DNA of 48,818 bases from Pseudomonadota bacterium (GCA_023433515.1 JAEZCN010000105.1:1-48818); one strand, 5' to 3'; shown: positions 10,281 through 18,263, numbered from the stretch's first letter. A program made the numbers and translations. The notes: generated from the letters alone by a model not told the origin.

Positions 10281-10296
10281 AGCAAGGCATGTGCCA
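10281..10296 (-). promoter_or_regulatory. Sigma-54 (RpoN) promoter of the sensor operon
   Basis: On the minus strand the sequence reads TGGCACATGCCTTGCT, an exact match to the -24/-12 consensus TGGCAC-N5-TTGCW with correct spacing. It ends 38 bases before the ATG of the permease-kinase at 10243. This implies transcription of the kinase, regulator and perhaps the lipoprotein by RpoN with an enhancer-binding activator such as NtrC, that is, under nitrogen limitation. Confidence 0.82.
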
Positions 10297-10412
10297 GCCC
10301 CGTGGGCCCGCCCGCGCGGTGGTTTGACCCCGGAGTGGCGACGATTCGTACAGCTGCTTCGTCAGGGTGCAGTCCGGGGCCGGTTCGCACTTTCCCGGTT
10401 CATGTGCACCTG

Positions 10413-10429
10413 CGCCTACGTCAAATGAC
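10413..10429 (-). promoter_or_regulatory. Shared 17-bp motif, porin/urt copy
   Basis: Read on the minus strand this is GTCATTTGACGTAGGCG, differing at one base from the motif at 2251-2267. The core CGTCA-AA-TGACG is an imperfect palindrome. It lies 64-80 bp upstream of the porin ATG, a normal position for an activator of the porin-urt-ure operon. It could also influence the divergent kinase operon 170 bp away. The rest of the 249-bp gap shows no other gene. Confidence 0.6.
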
Positions 10430-10492
10430 GCCTACCTCCGCTGGTAACCGGTCCGTACCGTCGCTCGCAGGGGTTAGTTCACAAGGAAAACC

Positions 10493-11554
10493 ATGTCACT
10501 CAAGTCACACATCATCAAAGCGGCAGTGCTGTCCGGTCTCGCGGCACTGCCTGTCTCGCAAGCCACGGCTGGCGACGTCTCGGTGGGCGGCGGTATGCGC
10601 ACGAGCTTCACGAGCACCGACTTCGACGCGGGCGAGGGCGGTGACGGCTCGTTCAGCGACTTCTCGCTGAACAGCGCGCGCCTCTACATCAGCGGCAAGG
10701 CGTACGAAAACATCGGGTTCATGTTCAACACGGAATACAACTCCAACGACGAGGAGATCCGTGTCATCGACGCCGTCGCGCAATTCTCGTTCGCCGACGG
10801 CCAGCACAACATCTGGGTCGGCCGCTTCCTGCCGCCGAGTGATCGCGCGAATCTCTATGGTCCTTACTACGCGAGCAACTGGGCCGTCTACCAGGACGGC
10901 GTGCAGGACGGTTATCCGTTCGAGACCGAGGGCCGCGACGACGGCATCATGTACTGGGGTCAGTACGACAAGGTGAAGTTCTCGATCGGTGCGTTCGACG
11001 TCTCGGGCCTGACCACCGCCGACAACGACGTCCTGCTCGCGTCGCGCGTCCAGGTCGACTTCTGGGATTCGGAAGACGGCTACTACCTCAACGGCACGTA
11101 CTACGGCGAGAAGGATCTCCTCGCGATCGGTCTCGCGGCGCAGACCGCGGACGCCGGCGACGCCTATTCGTTCGACTTCCTGCTCGAGAAGAAGCTCGGC
11201 AACAGCGGCGTCGTCACGGTCGAAGCCGAATACGCGGTGTACGACGGTCTCGGCGGTTATGGAACTCCGATCGGCGGCGGTTACGAGAAGTCGGACGGCT
11301 TCTACGTGCTCGGCGCCTATCTGTTCCCCGGCGAGGCGGGTCCCGGCAAGGTCCAGGTGCTCGGCAAGTACGGCCAGGCCACCTATGACTTCTTCGGCGA
11401 CGACCTCGACCAGGACACGCTCGAGCTGAACGTGAACTACCTGATCAACAAGTTCAACGCACGCATCAGTCTGTTCTACCTGGACAAGAGTTTCGATCCG
11501 GATGTCGGCGGCGACAGCTCGACGATCGGTCTCGGTCTGCAAGTTCAAATGTGA
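10493..11554 (+). CDS. Outer-membrane porin linked to urea uptake
   Basis: Predicted 353-residue beta-barrel porin with a signal peptide ending near ATAG (residue 27), alternating strands rich in Tyr, Asp and Gly, and a C-terminal strand ending GLGLQVQM. The overall pattern resembles phosphate-selective porin O/P-like proteins. The ribosome site AAGGA lies 7 bases before the ATG. It is the first gene of the long operon with urtABCDE and ureDABCEF, and its stop touches the urtA leader, so a role in passing urea or short amides across the outer membrane is inferred from position only. Confidence 0.83.
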   Translation: MSLKSHIIKAAVLSGLAALPVSQATAGDVSVGGGMRTSFTSTDFDAGEGGDGSFSDFSLNSARLYISGKAYENIGFMFNTEYNSNDEEIRVIDAVAQFSFADGQHNIWVGRFLPPSDRANLYGPYYASNWAVYQDGVQDGYPFETEGRDDGIMYWGQYDKVKFSIGAFDVSGLTTADNDVLLASRVQVDFWDSEDGYYLNGTYYGEKDLLAIGLAAQTADAGDAYSFDFLLEKKLGNSGVVTVEAEYAVYDGLGGYGTPIGGGYEKSDGFYVLGAYLFPGEAGPGKVQVLGKYGQATYDFFGDDLDQDTLELNVNYLINKFNARISLFYLDKSFDPDVGGDSSTIGLGLQVQM

Positions 11555-11565
11555 GGATGACAAAC

Positions 11566-12858
11566 ATGGCGAAATTCAAGTTCACGCGTCGGCTCGCCGT
11601 ACTCGGCGCCGCCGTTGCAATGACGATGGGCGCGGCGGCACAGGCCGCCGACACGATCAAGGTCGGCGTGCTCCACTCGCTCTCGGGAACGATGGCGATC
11701 TCGGAGACCACGCTCAAGGACACGGTCCTGATGCTGATCGAGGAACAGAACAAGAAAGGCGGTCTGCTCGGCAAGAAGCTCGAGGCCGTCGTGGTGGACC
11801 CGGCGTCCAACTGGCCGCTGTTCGCCGAAAAGGCGGAGCAGTTGCTCGTCAAGGACAAGGTCGACGTGGTGTTCGGCTGCTGGACCTCCGTGTCGCGCAA
11901 GAGCGTGCTGCCGGTGTTCGAGAAGAACAACGGCCTGCTGTTCTACCCCGTGCAGTACGAGGGCGAGGAGTCCTCGAAGAACGTGTTCTACACGGGTGCC
12001 GCGCCCAACCAGCAGGCGATTCCGGCCGTCGACTACCTGATGAACGACATCGGCGTGAAGCGCTGGGTGCTCGCGGGTACCGACTACGTCTATCCGCGCA
12101 CGACCAACAAGATCCTCGAGGCCTATCTCAAGGCGAAGGGCGTGGCGGACGCCGACATCATGATCAACTACACGCCGTTCGGTCACAGCGACTGGCAGTC
12201 GATCGTGGCGGAGATCAAGAAGTTCGGCTCGGCGGGCAAGAAGACCGCGGTGGTTTCGACCATCAACGGCGACGCGAACGTGCCGTTCTACAAGGAGCTC
12301 GGCAACCAGAAGATCTCGGCGGAAGACATTCCGGTCGTGGCTTTCTCGGTGGGTGAGGAAGAACTCGCGGGCATCGACACGAAACCCCTCGTCGGCCATC
12401 TCGCCGCGTGGAACTACTTCATGAGCGTGAAGAGTCCGGCCAACACCGAGTGGGTCAAGAAGTGGCATGCGTTCACCAAGGACCCGAAGCGCACCTTCAA
12501 CGACCCGATGGAAGCGCACGTGATCGGCTTCCAGATGTGGGTGAAGGCCGTGGAGAAGGTGAAGTCGACGGAGGTCGACAAGGTGACCGACGCGATGATC
12601 GGCCTCGAAGTGCCCAATCTCACGGGCGGCGTCGCGAAGATGCTGCCTAACCACCACCTCACGAAACCGGTGCTGATCGGTGAAGTGCGCGCCGATGGCC
12701 AGTTCGACACGGTGTGGCAGACCAAGGGCCTGGTGGCGGGTGATGCGTGGTCCGACTTCCTGCCCGGCAGCAAGGACATCGAGGCGGACTGGGTGACGCT
12801 CAAGTGCGGCAACTACAACACGAAGACGAAGGCGTGTTCCGCCCAGAACTACAAATAA
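11566..12858 (+). CDS. urtA: Urea ABC transporter substrate-binding protein UrtA
   Basis: Periplasmic receptor of the Urt urea importer. The 430-residue protein has a signal peptide to about AQAAD, then the type I periplasmic-binding fold beginning TIKVGVLHSLSGTMAISE, the start typical of UrtA/FmdD receptors. The motifs VFGCWTSVSRKSVLPVFE and LFYPVQYEGEESS are strongly UrtA-like. I chose the ATG at 11566, with TGAGGAT 8 bases upstream; a GTG at 11551 and an ATG at 11557 are possible. It follows the porin by 11 bp. A strong hairpin terminator or attenuator lies between it and urtB, which would make this the most abundant product of the operon. Confidence 0.97.
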   Translation: MAKFKFTRRLAVLGAAVAMTMGAAAQAADTIKVGVLHSLSGTMAISETTLKDTVLMLIEEQNKKGGLLGKKLEAVVVDPASNWPLFAEKAEQLLVKDKVDVVFGCWTSVSRKSVLPVFEKNNGLLFYPVQYEGEESSKNVFYTGAAPNQQAIPAVDYLMNDIGVKRWVLAGTDYVYPRTTNKILEAYLKAKGVADADIMINYTPFGHSDWQSIVAEIKKFGSAGKKTAVVSTINGDANVPFYKELGNQKISAEDIPVVAFSVGEEELAGIDTKPLVGHLAAWNYFMSVKSPANTEWVKKWHAFTKDPKRTFNDPMEAHVIGFQMWVKAVEKVKSTEVDKVTDAMIGLEVPNLTGGVAKMLPNHHLTKPVLIGEVRADGQFDTVWQTKGLVAGDAWSDFLPGSKDIEADWVTLKCGNYNTKTKACSAQNYK

Positions 12859-12921
12859 CAACTGCAAGTAATCATCAGCAAGAAGAAGATCTCTGAAGAA
12901 GGTGGCTGAAAAGGCAATTGC

Positions 12922-12952
12922 GATCCCGGGAGTAATCCCGGGATCCTTTTTT
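12922..12952 (+). terminator. Terminator/attenuator between urtA and urtB
   Basis: GATCCCGGGA (12922-12931) and TCCCGGGATC (12936-12945) make a perfect 10-bp GC-rich stem with the loop GTAA, followed by C and six T (12947-12952). This is a textbook intrinsic terminator inside an operon. It should cut read-through into urtBCDE and ureDABCEF and stabilise the urtA message. Confidence 0.82.
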
Positions 12953-12955
12953 CAT

Positions 12956-14596
12956 GTGCGGTGGGTGCTGATCGCGGCGTTCGTGCTGCTCGCATTCGCC
13001 TTTCCGCGCGCGGCAAGCGGCGCCCAGAACGAAGGCGAAAAGGGCGCCGAATTCGCCGCGACCGTCGCGAGCCTCGCGACGTCGAGTTTTCCCGACAAGG
13101 CCGAGGCCGTCGCCACGCTGACCGAGCTGAGGCATCCGAATTCGAAGGCGGTGCTCGCGGCACTGCTGGACGGCAAGCTGTACTTCCGCGCGGCGGACGA
13201 CAAGGTTTTCATCACGGACGGAGGCGAGACCGCGCTGGCGCTCACCGATCCGCTGACGCTCGAGGGTGCAGGTTCGGGCGCACCGGAGGAATTCGAGCGC
13301 ATCACGACCAATAACAGCCTGCGCAAGGCGCTGCGCGGCGCGGTAGCCAGCTTTGCCCTGGCCGATCCCGATTCCGCGGTGCGGCTCGACGCAGTGAGGG
13401 AAATGCTGCGCTCGATCGACGACGACAGCGTCGCGCTGCTGCGCGCGCGCATGGCGAAAGAGAAGGACGACGACGTGAAGCAGGCCATGCAGGAAGGCCT
13501 CGCGCTCGCCGACCTCGAGAGCCCCGAGGCGGACACGCGACTGGCCGCGGTGAACACGCTGGCCGAATCGCTGAGCCCGGATGTCTACAACCGCCTGACC
13601 GCGATGGTGGCCGCGGCCGAGGACGGCACGTATCCCGAAGCCGACGAGCGTGTGCGCGCCGCCGCGACCGAGGTCGTGAAGTCGATCGAGGGCGCGCGGC
13701 GCATGTATTCGACGATCGAGACGCTGTTCTTCGGCCTGAGCCTGGGTTCGGTGCTGGTGCTCGCCGCGATCGGCCTCGCGATCACGTTCGGCGTGATGGG
13801 TGTCATCAACATGGCCCACGGCGAACTCATGATGCTCGGCGCGTACTGCACGTACTTCGTGCAGGTACTGTTCCCGGACTCGATCGGCGCATCGGTGCTG
13901 ATTGCGATCCCGGTGGCGTTCGTCGTCTCGGGCGCGGTGGGTGTCGCGATCGAGCGCGGCATCGTGCAATTCCTGTATGGCCGGCCGCTCGAGACGCTGC
14001 TCGCGACGTTCGGCGTGAGCCTGATTCTCCAACAGCTCGTACGACACAAGGTCAGCGCGAACAACGTGCCGGTCGAAACGCCGCAGTGGATGTCGGGCTC
14101 CTGGCAGTTCAACGACGCGTTGTCGCTGACCTACAACCGCATCTACGTGCTGCTGTTCATGGTCATCGTGTTCGTCGTGCTGCAGCTCGTGCTCAAGAAG
14201 ACCTCGCTGGGCTTGAAAGTCCGCGCCGTCGCGCAGAACCGCAACATGGCGCGTGCGATGGGCGTGCGCACGCAGTGGGTGGACGCGATGACGTTCGGCC
14301 TGGGATCGGGCATCGCGGGAGTGGCGGGTGTCGCACTCTCGCAGCTATCCAACGTCGGGCCGAACCTGGGTCAGCAATACATCATCGATTCGTTCATGGT
14401 CGTGGTGTTCGGCGGCGTCGGCAATCTATGGGGGACGCTCATCGGCGGCATGTCGTTGGGTGTCGTCAACAAGGTGCTGGAGCCCTGGGCCGGCGCCGTG
14501 CTCGCGAAGATCTTCGTGCTCGTCGCGTTGATCCTGTTCATCCAGCGCCGGCCGCGGGGACTGTTCCCGCAGAAGGGCCGGGCGGCGGAGAGCTGA
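12956..14596 (+). CDS. urtB: Urea ABC transporter permease UrtB with periplasmic N-domain
   Basis: Inner-membrane permease of the urea importer, LivH-like. The 546-residue form has a signal-like N-terminus (RWVLIAAFVLLAFAFPRAASG) and an exported alpha-helical domain of about 220 residues with HEAT-like pairs (AVLAALLDGKLYFRAADDK; DSAVRLDAVREMLRSID). The permease proper follows from about residue 250 (GVMGVINMAHGELMMLGAY). The GTG at 12956 was chosen because an in-frame GTG at 12902 would place the terminator hairpin inside the coding region and put 18 polar residues before the signal peptide. Neither start has an ideal ribosome site. The N-domain is common in proteobacterial UrtB and its role is not established. 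Confidence 0.9.
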   Translation: MRWVLIAAFVLLAFAFPRAASGAQNEGEKGAEFAATVASLATSSFPDKAEAVATLTELRHPNSKAVLAALLDGKLYFRAADDKVFITDGGETALALTDPLTLEGAGSGAPEEFERITTNNSLRKALRGAVASFALADPDSAVRLDAVREMLRSIDDDSVALLRARMAKEKDDDVKQAMQEGLALADLESPEADTRLAAVNTLAESLSPDVYNRLTAMVAAAEDGTYPEADERVRAAATEVVKSIEGARRMYSTIETLFFGLSLGSVLVLAAIGLAITFGVMGVINMAHGELMMLGAYCTYFVQVLFPDSIGASVLIAIPVAFVVSGAVGVAIERGIVQFLYGRPLETLLATFGVSLILQQLVRHKVSANNVPVETPQWMSGSWQFNDALSLTYNRIYVLLFMVIVFVVLQLVLKKTSLGLKVRAVAQNRNMARAMGVRTQWVDAMTFGLGSGIAGVAGVALSQLSNVGPNLGQQYIIDSFMVVVFGGVGNLWGTLIGGMSLGVVNKVLEPWAGAVLAKIFVLVALILFIQRRPRGLFPQKGRAAES

Positions 14597-14597
14597 C

Positions 14598-15755
14598 ATG
14601 ACGCGCGGACCCTTGCTCAGCATGCTGGCGGGCGAACGGGGCACGGCCGTGTTCCTGGTCCTGGTCGCGCTGGTCGGCATCGTGGTGCCGATCCTGCATC
14701 TCGCCGTGCCGGAGACCTCCGGTGCGCACCTGTCCACCTACACGATGACGTTGCTCGGCAAGTACATGACGTTCGCGCTGCTCGCCGTCGCCGTGGACCT
14801 CGTGTGGGGCTACTGCGGAATCCTGTCGCTCGGCCACGCGGCGTTCTTCGCGCTCGGTGGCTATGCGATGGGAATGTATCTGATGCGGCAGATAGGCCCG
14901 CGCGGCGTGTACGGCGATCCGGTGCTGCCGGACTTCATGGTGTTCCTGAACTACAAGGAGCTGCCCTGGTTCTGGCACGGCTTCGACATGTTCTGGTTCG
15001 CCGCGATCATGGTGTGCCTGGTGCCCGGCGCGCTGGCGTTCGCGTTCGGCTGGTTCGCGTTCCGCTCGCGTGTCACCGGCGTCTATCTATCCATCATCAC
15101 GCAGGCGCTGACCTACGCGCTCATGCTCGCGTTCTTCCGCAACGACATGGGTTTCGGCGGCAACAACGGCATGACGGACTTCAAGGACATCCTCGGCTTT
15201 CCGATCAATGCGCCCGGGACCCGCGTGGCACTGTTCGTCGCGAGCGCGCTGGCACTCATGCTGGGGTATCTGGCGTGCCGCTACATCACACGCTCGCGCG
15301 CGGGCCGCGTCGTGCAGGCCATCCGCGACGCGGAGAGCCGCACGCGTTTCATCGGTTATCGCGTCGAGTCGTACAAACTGTGGATCTTCACGTTCTCGGC
15401 GGTGCTCGCCGGCATCGCGGGCGCGTTGTACGTGCCGCAGGTGGGCATCATCAATCCCGGCGAATTCGCGCCGATCAACTCCATCGAGGTCGTGATCTGG
15501 GTGGCCGTCGGCGGCCGTGGCATGTTGTACGGCGCGGTGGCGGGCGCGGTGCTCGTCAACTACGCGAAGAGCTACTTCACCGCGGCGATGCCGGAGTACT
15601 GGCCGTACGCGCTCGGCGCAATGTTCGTCATCGTGACGCTGTTCCTGCCGCGCGGCGTCGTCGGTCTGCTCGAGCGAAAGGACAAACCACCCGCGGCCAG
15701 GCCGCCCACCGAACCGACACCCGACAAGTCGCAAACCGCGGAGGCGCCGGCATGA
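14598..15755 (+). CDS. urtC: Urea ABC transporter permease UrtC
   Basis: Second membrane subunit of the urea importer, LivM-like, 385 residues. It has multiple membrane helices, the core motif LVWGYCGILSLGHAAFFALGG near residues 70-90, GFGGNNGMTDF in the periplasmic loop and the EAA-like loop IRDAESRTRFIGY that docks with the ATPases. A charged Pro-rich tail of about 30 residues ends the protein. It starts one base after the urtB stop and its own stop overlaps the urtD ATG (ATGA), so translation is coupled. Length and motifs are typical for the family. Confidence 0.96.
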   Translation: MTRGPLLSMLAGERGTAVFLVLVALVGIVVPILHLAVPETSGAHLSTYTMTLLGKYMTFALLAVAVDLVWGYCGILSLGHAAFFALGGYAMGMYLMRQIGPRGVYGDPVLPDFMVFLNYKELPWFWHGFDMFWFAAIMVCLVPGALAFAFGWFAFRSRVTGVYLSIITQALTYALMLAFFRNDMGFGGNNGMTDFKDILGFPINAPGTRVALFVASALALMLGYLACRYITRSRAGRVVQAIRDAESRTRFIGYRVESYKLWIFTFSAVLAGIAGALYVPQVGIINPGEFAPINSIEVVIWVAVGGRGMLYGAVAGAVLVNYAKSYFTAAMPEYWPYALGAMFVIVTLFLPRGVVGLLERKDKPPAARPPTEPTPDKSQTAEAPA

Positions 15756-16603
15756 ACGCGGCCAAGGTGGTGAAACAGGGATGGCAGAAGGTGTTCGGCA
15801 CGGGTGCCGGATCCGATCACCCGATGCCGGGTGATGCCTCGCACGGCACGATCCTCTACGTCGAAGACATCACCGTGAGCTTCGACGGGTTTCGCGCGCT
15901 CAACGACCTCACGTTGTACATCGACGTGGGTGAACTGCGTTGCATCATCGGGCCGAACGGCGCCGGCAAGACGACGATGATGGACGTGATAACGGGCAAG
16001 ACGCGCCCGGACTCGGGCAGCGCGTGGTTCGGCACCACGACCGACCTGCTGCAATTGACGGAACCGGAAATCGCGGAGGCGGGCATTGGACGGAAATTCC
16101 AGAAGCCGACGGTATTCGAGCATCACAGCGTGCTGCAGAACCTCGCGCTCGCGGCCGCGGGAAACAAGACCGTCTGGGGCACCTTGTTCAAGCCGCTTTC
16201 TGGCGAGCAAGTGGCGCGTATCGACGAAGTGCTGGTCACGGTCGGGTTGAAGGATCAGCGCGATCTGCCGGCGGGGATCCTTTCGCATGGGCAGAAGCAG
16301 TGGCTCGAGATCGGGATGTTGCTCATGCAGGACCCGCGGCTGCTGCTGGTCGACGAGCCGGTCGCGGGCATGACGCCGCAGGAAGTGGAGCGCACCGCGG
16401 AGCTGCTGCTGTCGCTGGCCGGCAGACATTCGGTGGTCGTGGTCGAACACGACATGGAGTTCGTGCGCTCGATCGCGCGCACGGTGACGGTGCTGCACGA
16501 GGGCTCGGTGCTCGCGGAGGGCAGCATGGACGCCGTGCAGAACAACCCGAAGGTGATCGAGGTCTATCTGGGCGAGGCGCAGGACGCCCCGCGGAATAGT
16601 TAG
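15752..16603 (+). CDS. urtD: Urea ABC transporter ATPase UrtD
   Basis: Cytoplasmic ATPase of the urea importer, LivG-like, 283 residues. Walker A GPNGAGKTT is at 67-75, the signature is LSHGQKQWLEIG, Walker B is LLLVDEPVAGM, and the switch His is in VVVEHDMEF. The first 32 residues before the ABC fold are a longer N-terminal extension than in most LivG proteins but are usual in UrtD. It overlaps the urtC stop by 4 bp and is followed by urtE after 2 bp. Nothing is missing from the catalytic motifs. Confidence 0.97.
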   Translation: MNAAKVVKQGWQKVFGTGAGSDHPMPGDASHGTILYVEDITVSFDGFRALNDLTLYIDVGELRCIIGPNGAGKTTMMDVITGKTRPDSGSAWFGTTTDLLQLTEPEIAEAGIGRKFQKPTVFEHHSVLQNLALAAAGNKTVWGTLFKPLSGEQVARIDEVLVTVGLKDQRDLPAGILSHGQKQWLEIGMLLMQDPRLLLVDEPVAGMTPQEVERTAELLLSLAGRHSVVVVEHDMEFVRSIARTVTVLHEGSVLAEGSMDAVQNNPKVIEVYLGEAQDAPRNS

Positions 16604-16605
16604 CC

Positions 16606-17316
16606 ATGCTGTCCATCAAGGGTCTCAACCAGTTCTACGGCGGCAGCCACATCCTCTGGGACATCGACATGCTCGTGCCCGAGGGTTCGTGCACCTGCCT
16701 GATGGGCCGCAACGGCATGGGCAAGACGACGCTGCTCAGGTGCATCATGGGATTGCTGCCCATCACCTCCGGCGCGATGGAATACGGCAGCGGCGCGCGG
16801 ACCGTCGAGCTCTCGCAGATCGCGGCCGACCGGCGCGCGAAGCTGGGTATCGCGTATGTTCCACAGGGGCGCGAGATCTTTTCGCAGCTCACCGTCGAGG
16901 AGAACCTGCGCATCGGCTTCGGCGCGCGCCGCGGCGGCAGGATCAGGCAGGTGCCCGAGCACATCTTCGAGTGGTTTCCCGTGCTCAAGAAGATGCTCAA
17001 GCGCCGCGGCGGCGACCTCTCGGGCGGGCAGCAGCAGCAACTCGCGATCGGCCGCGCGATGGTGCTCGATCCGAAACTGCTGATCCTCGACGAGCCCGCC
17101 GAAGGCATCCAGCCCAACATCGTGCACGAGATCGGCGATATCATCCTGCGCCTCAACCGCGAGGCGAAACTCACCGTGCTGCTGGTCGAACAGAAACTGC
17201 CGTTTGCGCGCCGCGTGGCGAGCGAGTTCCGCATCATCGACAAGGGCCGCATGGTCGGCAGCGGCGCGATCTGCGCGCTGACCGACGATCTCGTTCACCA
17301 GCACCTGACGGTGTGA
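16606..17316 (+). CDS. urtE: Urea ABC transporter ATPase UrtE
   Basis: Second ATPase of the urea importer, LivF-like, 236 residues. It carries Walker A GRNGMGKTT at 34-42, the Q-loop region AYVPQGREIFSQLTVEENL, the signature LSGGQQQQLAIGRAM and Walker B LLILDEPAEGIQPN. The switch position is Gln (LLVEQKL), as often in LivF-type ATPases. It lies 2 bp after urtD and 2 bp before ureD, so transport and hydrolysis genes form one continuous message. Confidence 0.97.
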   Translation: MLSIKGLNQFYGGSHILWDIDMLVPEGSCTCLMGRNGMGKTTLLRCIMGLLPITSGAMEYGSGARTVELSQIAADRRAKLGIAYVPQGREIFSQLTVEENLRIGFGARRGGRIRQVPEHIFEWFPVLKKMLKRRGGDLSGGQQQQLAIGRAMVLDPKLLILDEPAEGIQPNIVHEIGDIILRLNREAKLTVLLVEQKLPFARRVASEFRIIDKGRMVGSGAICALTDDLVHQHLTV

Positions 17317-17318
17317 CG

Positions 17319-18248
17319 ATGGACGTCGCGTCCGCGCGCAGTACGTCCGGCTGGCAAGCCCGTCTGCGCCTGCGATTTAATGGGGACATTCCTCGTTTCC
17401 TAGGAAACGGGGACAGACCTGCCATTGGCCGCACGCGCCTCGTCGAGCGCGAGCATTGCGGGCCGCTCGTCGTACAGCGACCGTTTCATCCCGAGGGCGA
17501 TCCCTGCCACGTCTACCTGGTGCATCCGCCGGGCGGAGTCGTCGGTGGCGACGAACTGCGCGTCGATGTGCAGGTGGACGAGGGCGCGCACGCGCTGATC
17601 ACGACGCCGGCGGCGACGAAGTTCTATCGCTGCGACGCGCGCGTGTCGTCGCAGGTGCAGGAGTTGCGCACCCCGGGCGCAACACTCGAGTGGCTGCCGC
17701 AGGAGAACATCTTTTATCGTGGCGCGGACGTACGCACCGCGACACGCGTGTTCACCGACGAGCAATCGCGCTTCATCGGTTGGGAGATCGCGTGCCTGGG
17801 ACTTCCGGCGCGCGGCGAGGCTTTCGATGCCGGCGCGCTGGCGCTCGATCTCGAGTTGTGGCGCGCGGGTGGCAGGTCTGTCCCCGTTTCCCAGGAAACG
17901 AGGAATGTCCCCATTTCCGCACCCATTTTCATCGATCGGCTGCGGCTTGCGGGGGAGTCGCGCGCGCGCGGCGCGCGTTGGGGGCTCGCCGGACAGGAAG
18001 CCATCGGCACCTTGCTCGCCACTCCCGCGAAACGTGAATCGGTGCAGGCGATACGCGGGCTTCTTGCCGATCGAGGACAAGCCGATCATCCGCTCGCCGC
18101 CGTTTCGCTCGTCGACGGCGTCCTCGTGCTGCGCGCGCTCGCGCCGCAGGCGGAAGACGTGCGCAAACTGTTCATCGCCGCGTGGCGGATACTCCGGCCC
18201 GCGGTTGTCGGCCGCGAGGCCGTGCCGCCGCGCATCTGGGCGACCTGA
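17319..18248 (+). CDS. ureD: Urease accessory protein UreD with two in-frame repeat inserts
   Basis: Scaffold that binds apo-urease and passes nickel from UreG/UreF. The 309-residue frame contains typical UreD motifs: GPLVVQRPFHPEG, VYLVHPPGGVVGGDEL, ATKFYRCD, LEWLPQENIFYRGA and GQEAIGTLLATP. Two 15-residue inserts have no counterpart in the UreD family as I know it: NGDIPRFLGNGDRPA at residues 21-35 and GRSVPVSQETRNVPI at 185-199. They are translated from inverted copies of one 45-bp repeat. Without them the protein would be near 279 residues. The frame is intact and no stop is created, so the protein may work, but this needs testing. The ATG at 17319 lies 2 bp after urtE. Confidence 0.95.
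   Translation: MDVASARSTSGWQARLRLRFNGDIPRFLGNGDRPAIGRTRLVEREHCGPLVVQRPFHPEGDPCHVYLVHPPGGVVGGDELRVDVQVDEGAHALITTPAATKFYRCDARVSSQVQELRTPGATLEWLPQENIFYRGADVRTATRVFTDEQSRFIGWEIACLGLPARGEAFDAGALALDLELWRAGGRSVPVSQETRNVPISAPIFIDRLRLAGESRARGARWGLAGQEAIGTLLATPAKRESVQAIRGLLADRGQADHPLAAVSLVDGVLVLRALAPQAEDVRKLFIAAWRILRPAVVGREAVPPRIWAT
17379..17423 (+). repeat. 45-bp palindromic repeat, copy A (inside ureD)
   Basis: The element runs from AATGGGGACATTCCT to GGGGACAGACCTGCC around the perfect 16-bp palindrome CGTTTCCTAGGAAACG (17394-17409). It is inserted in phase with ureD codons and encodes 15 residues. It matches copy B (opposite orientation) at 44 of 45 positions and copy C at 43 of 45. Confidence 0.9.
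17871..17915 (-). repeat. 45-bp palindromic repeat, copy B (inside ureD)
   Basis: Reverse orientation of copy A, with one mismatch at the centre of the palindrome (CCCAGG in place of CCTAGG on the plus strand). Also exactly in phase with ureD, encoding 15 different residues because it is read from the other strand. In ureD mRNA, copies A and B could pair over 45 bp across a 447-nt loop. Confidence 0.9.
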
Positions 18249-18263
18249 CCCACGGGAAAATCC

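Noticed and set aside
10244..10390. 49-residue N-terminal extension of the permease-kinase
   Set aside because: The extension overlaps the sigma-54 promoter and has no ribosome site, whereas the ATG at 10243 has one.
12902..12955. Longer urtB start at GTG 12902
   Set aside because: It would translate through a perfect intrinsic terminator and place a polar stretch before the signal peptide.
17319..18248. ureD as a pseudogene because of the repeat insertions
   Set aside because: The frame is intact through both inserts and all known UreD motifs remain, so inactivation is not supported.
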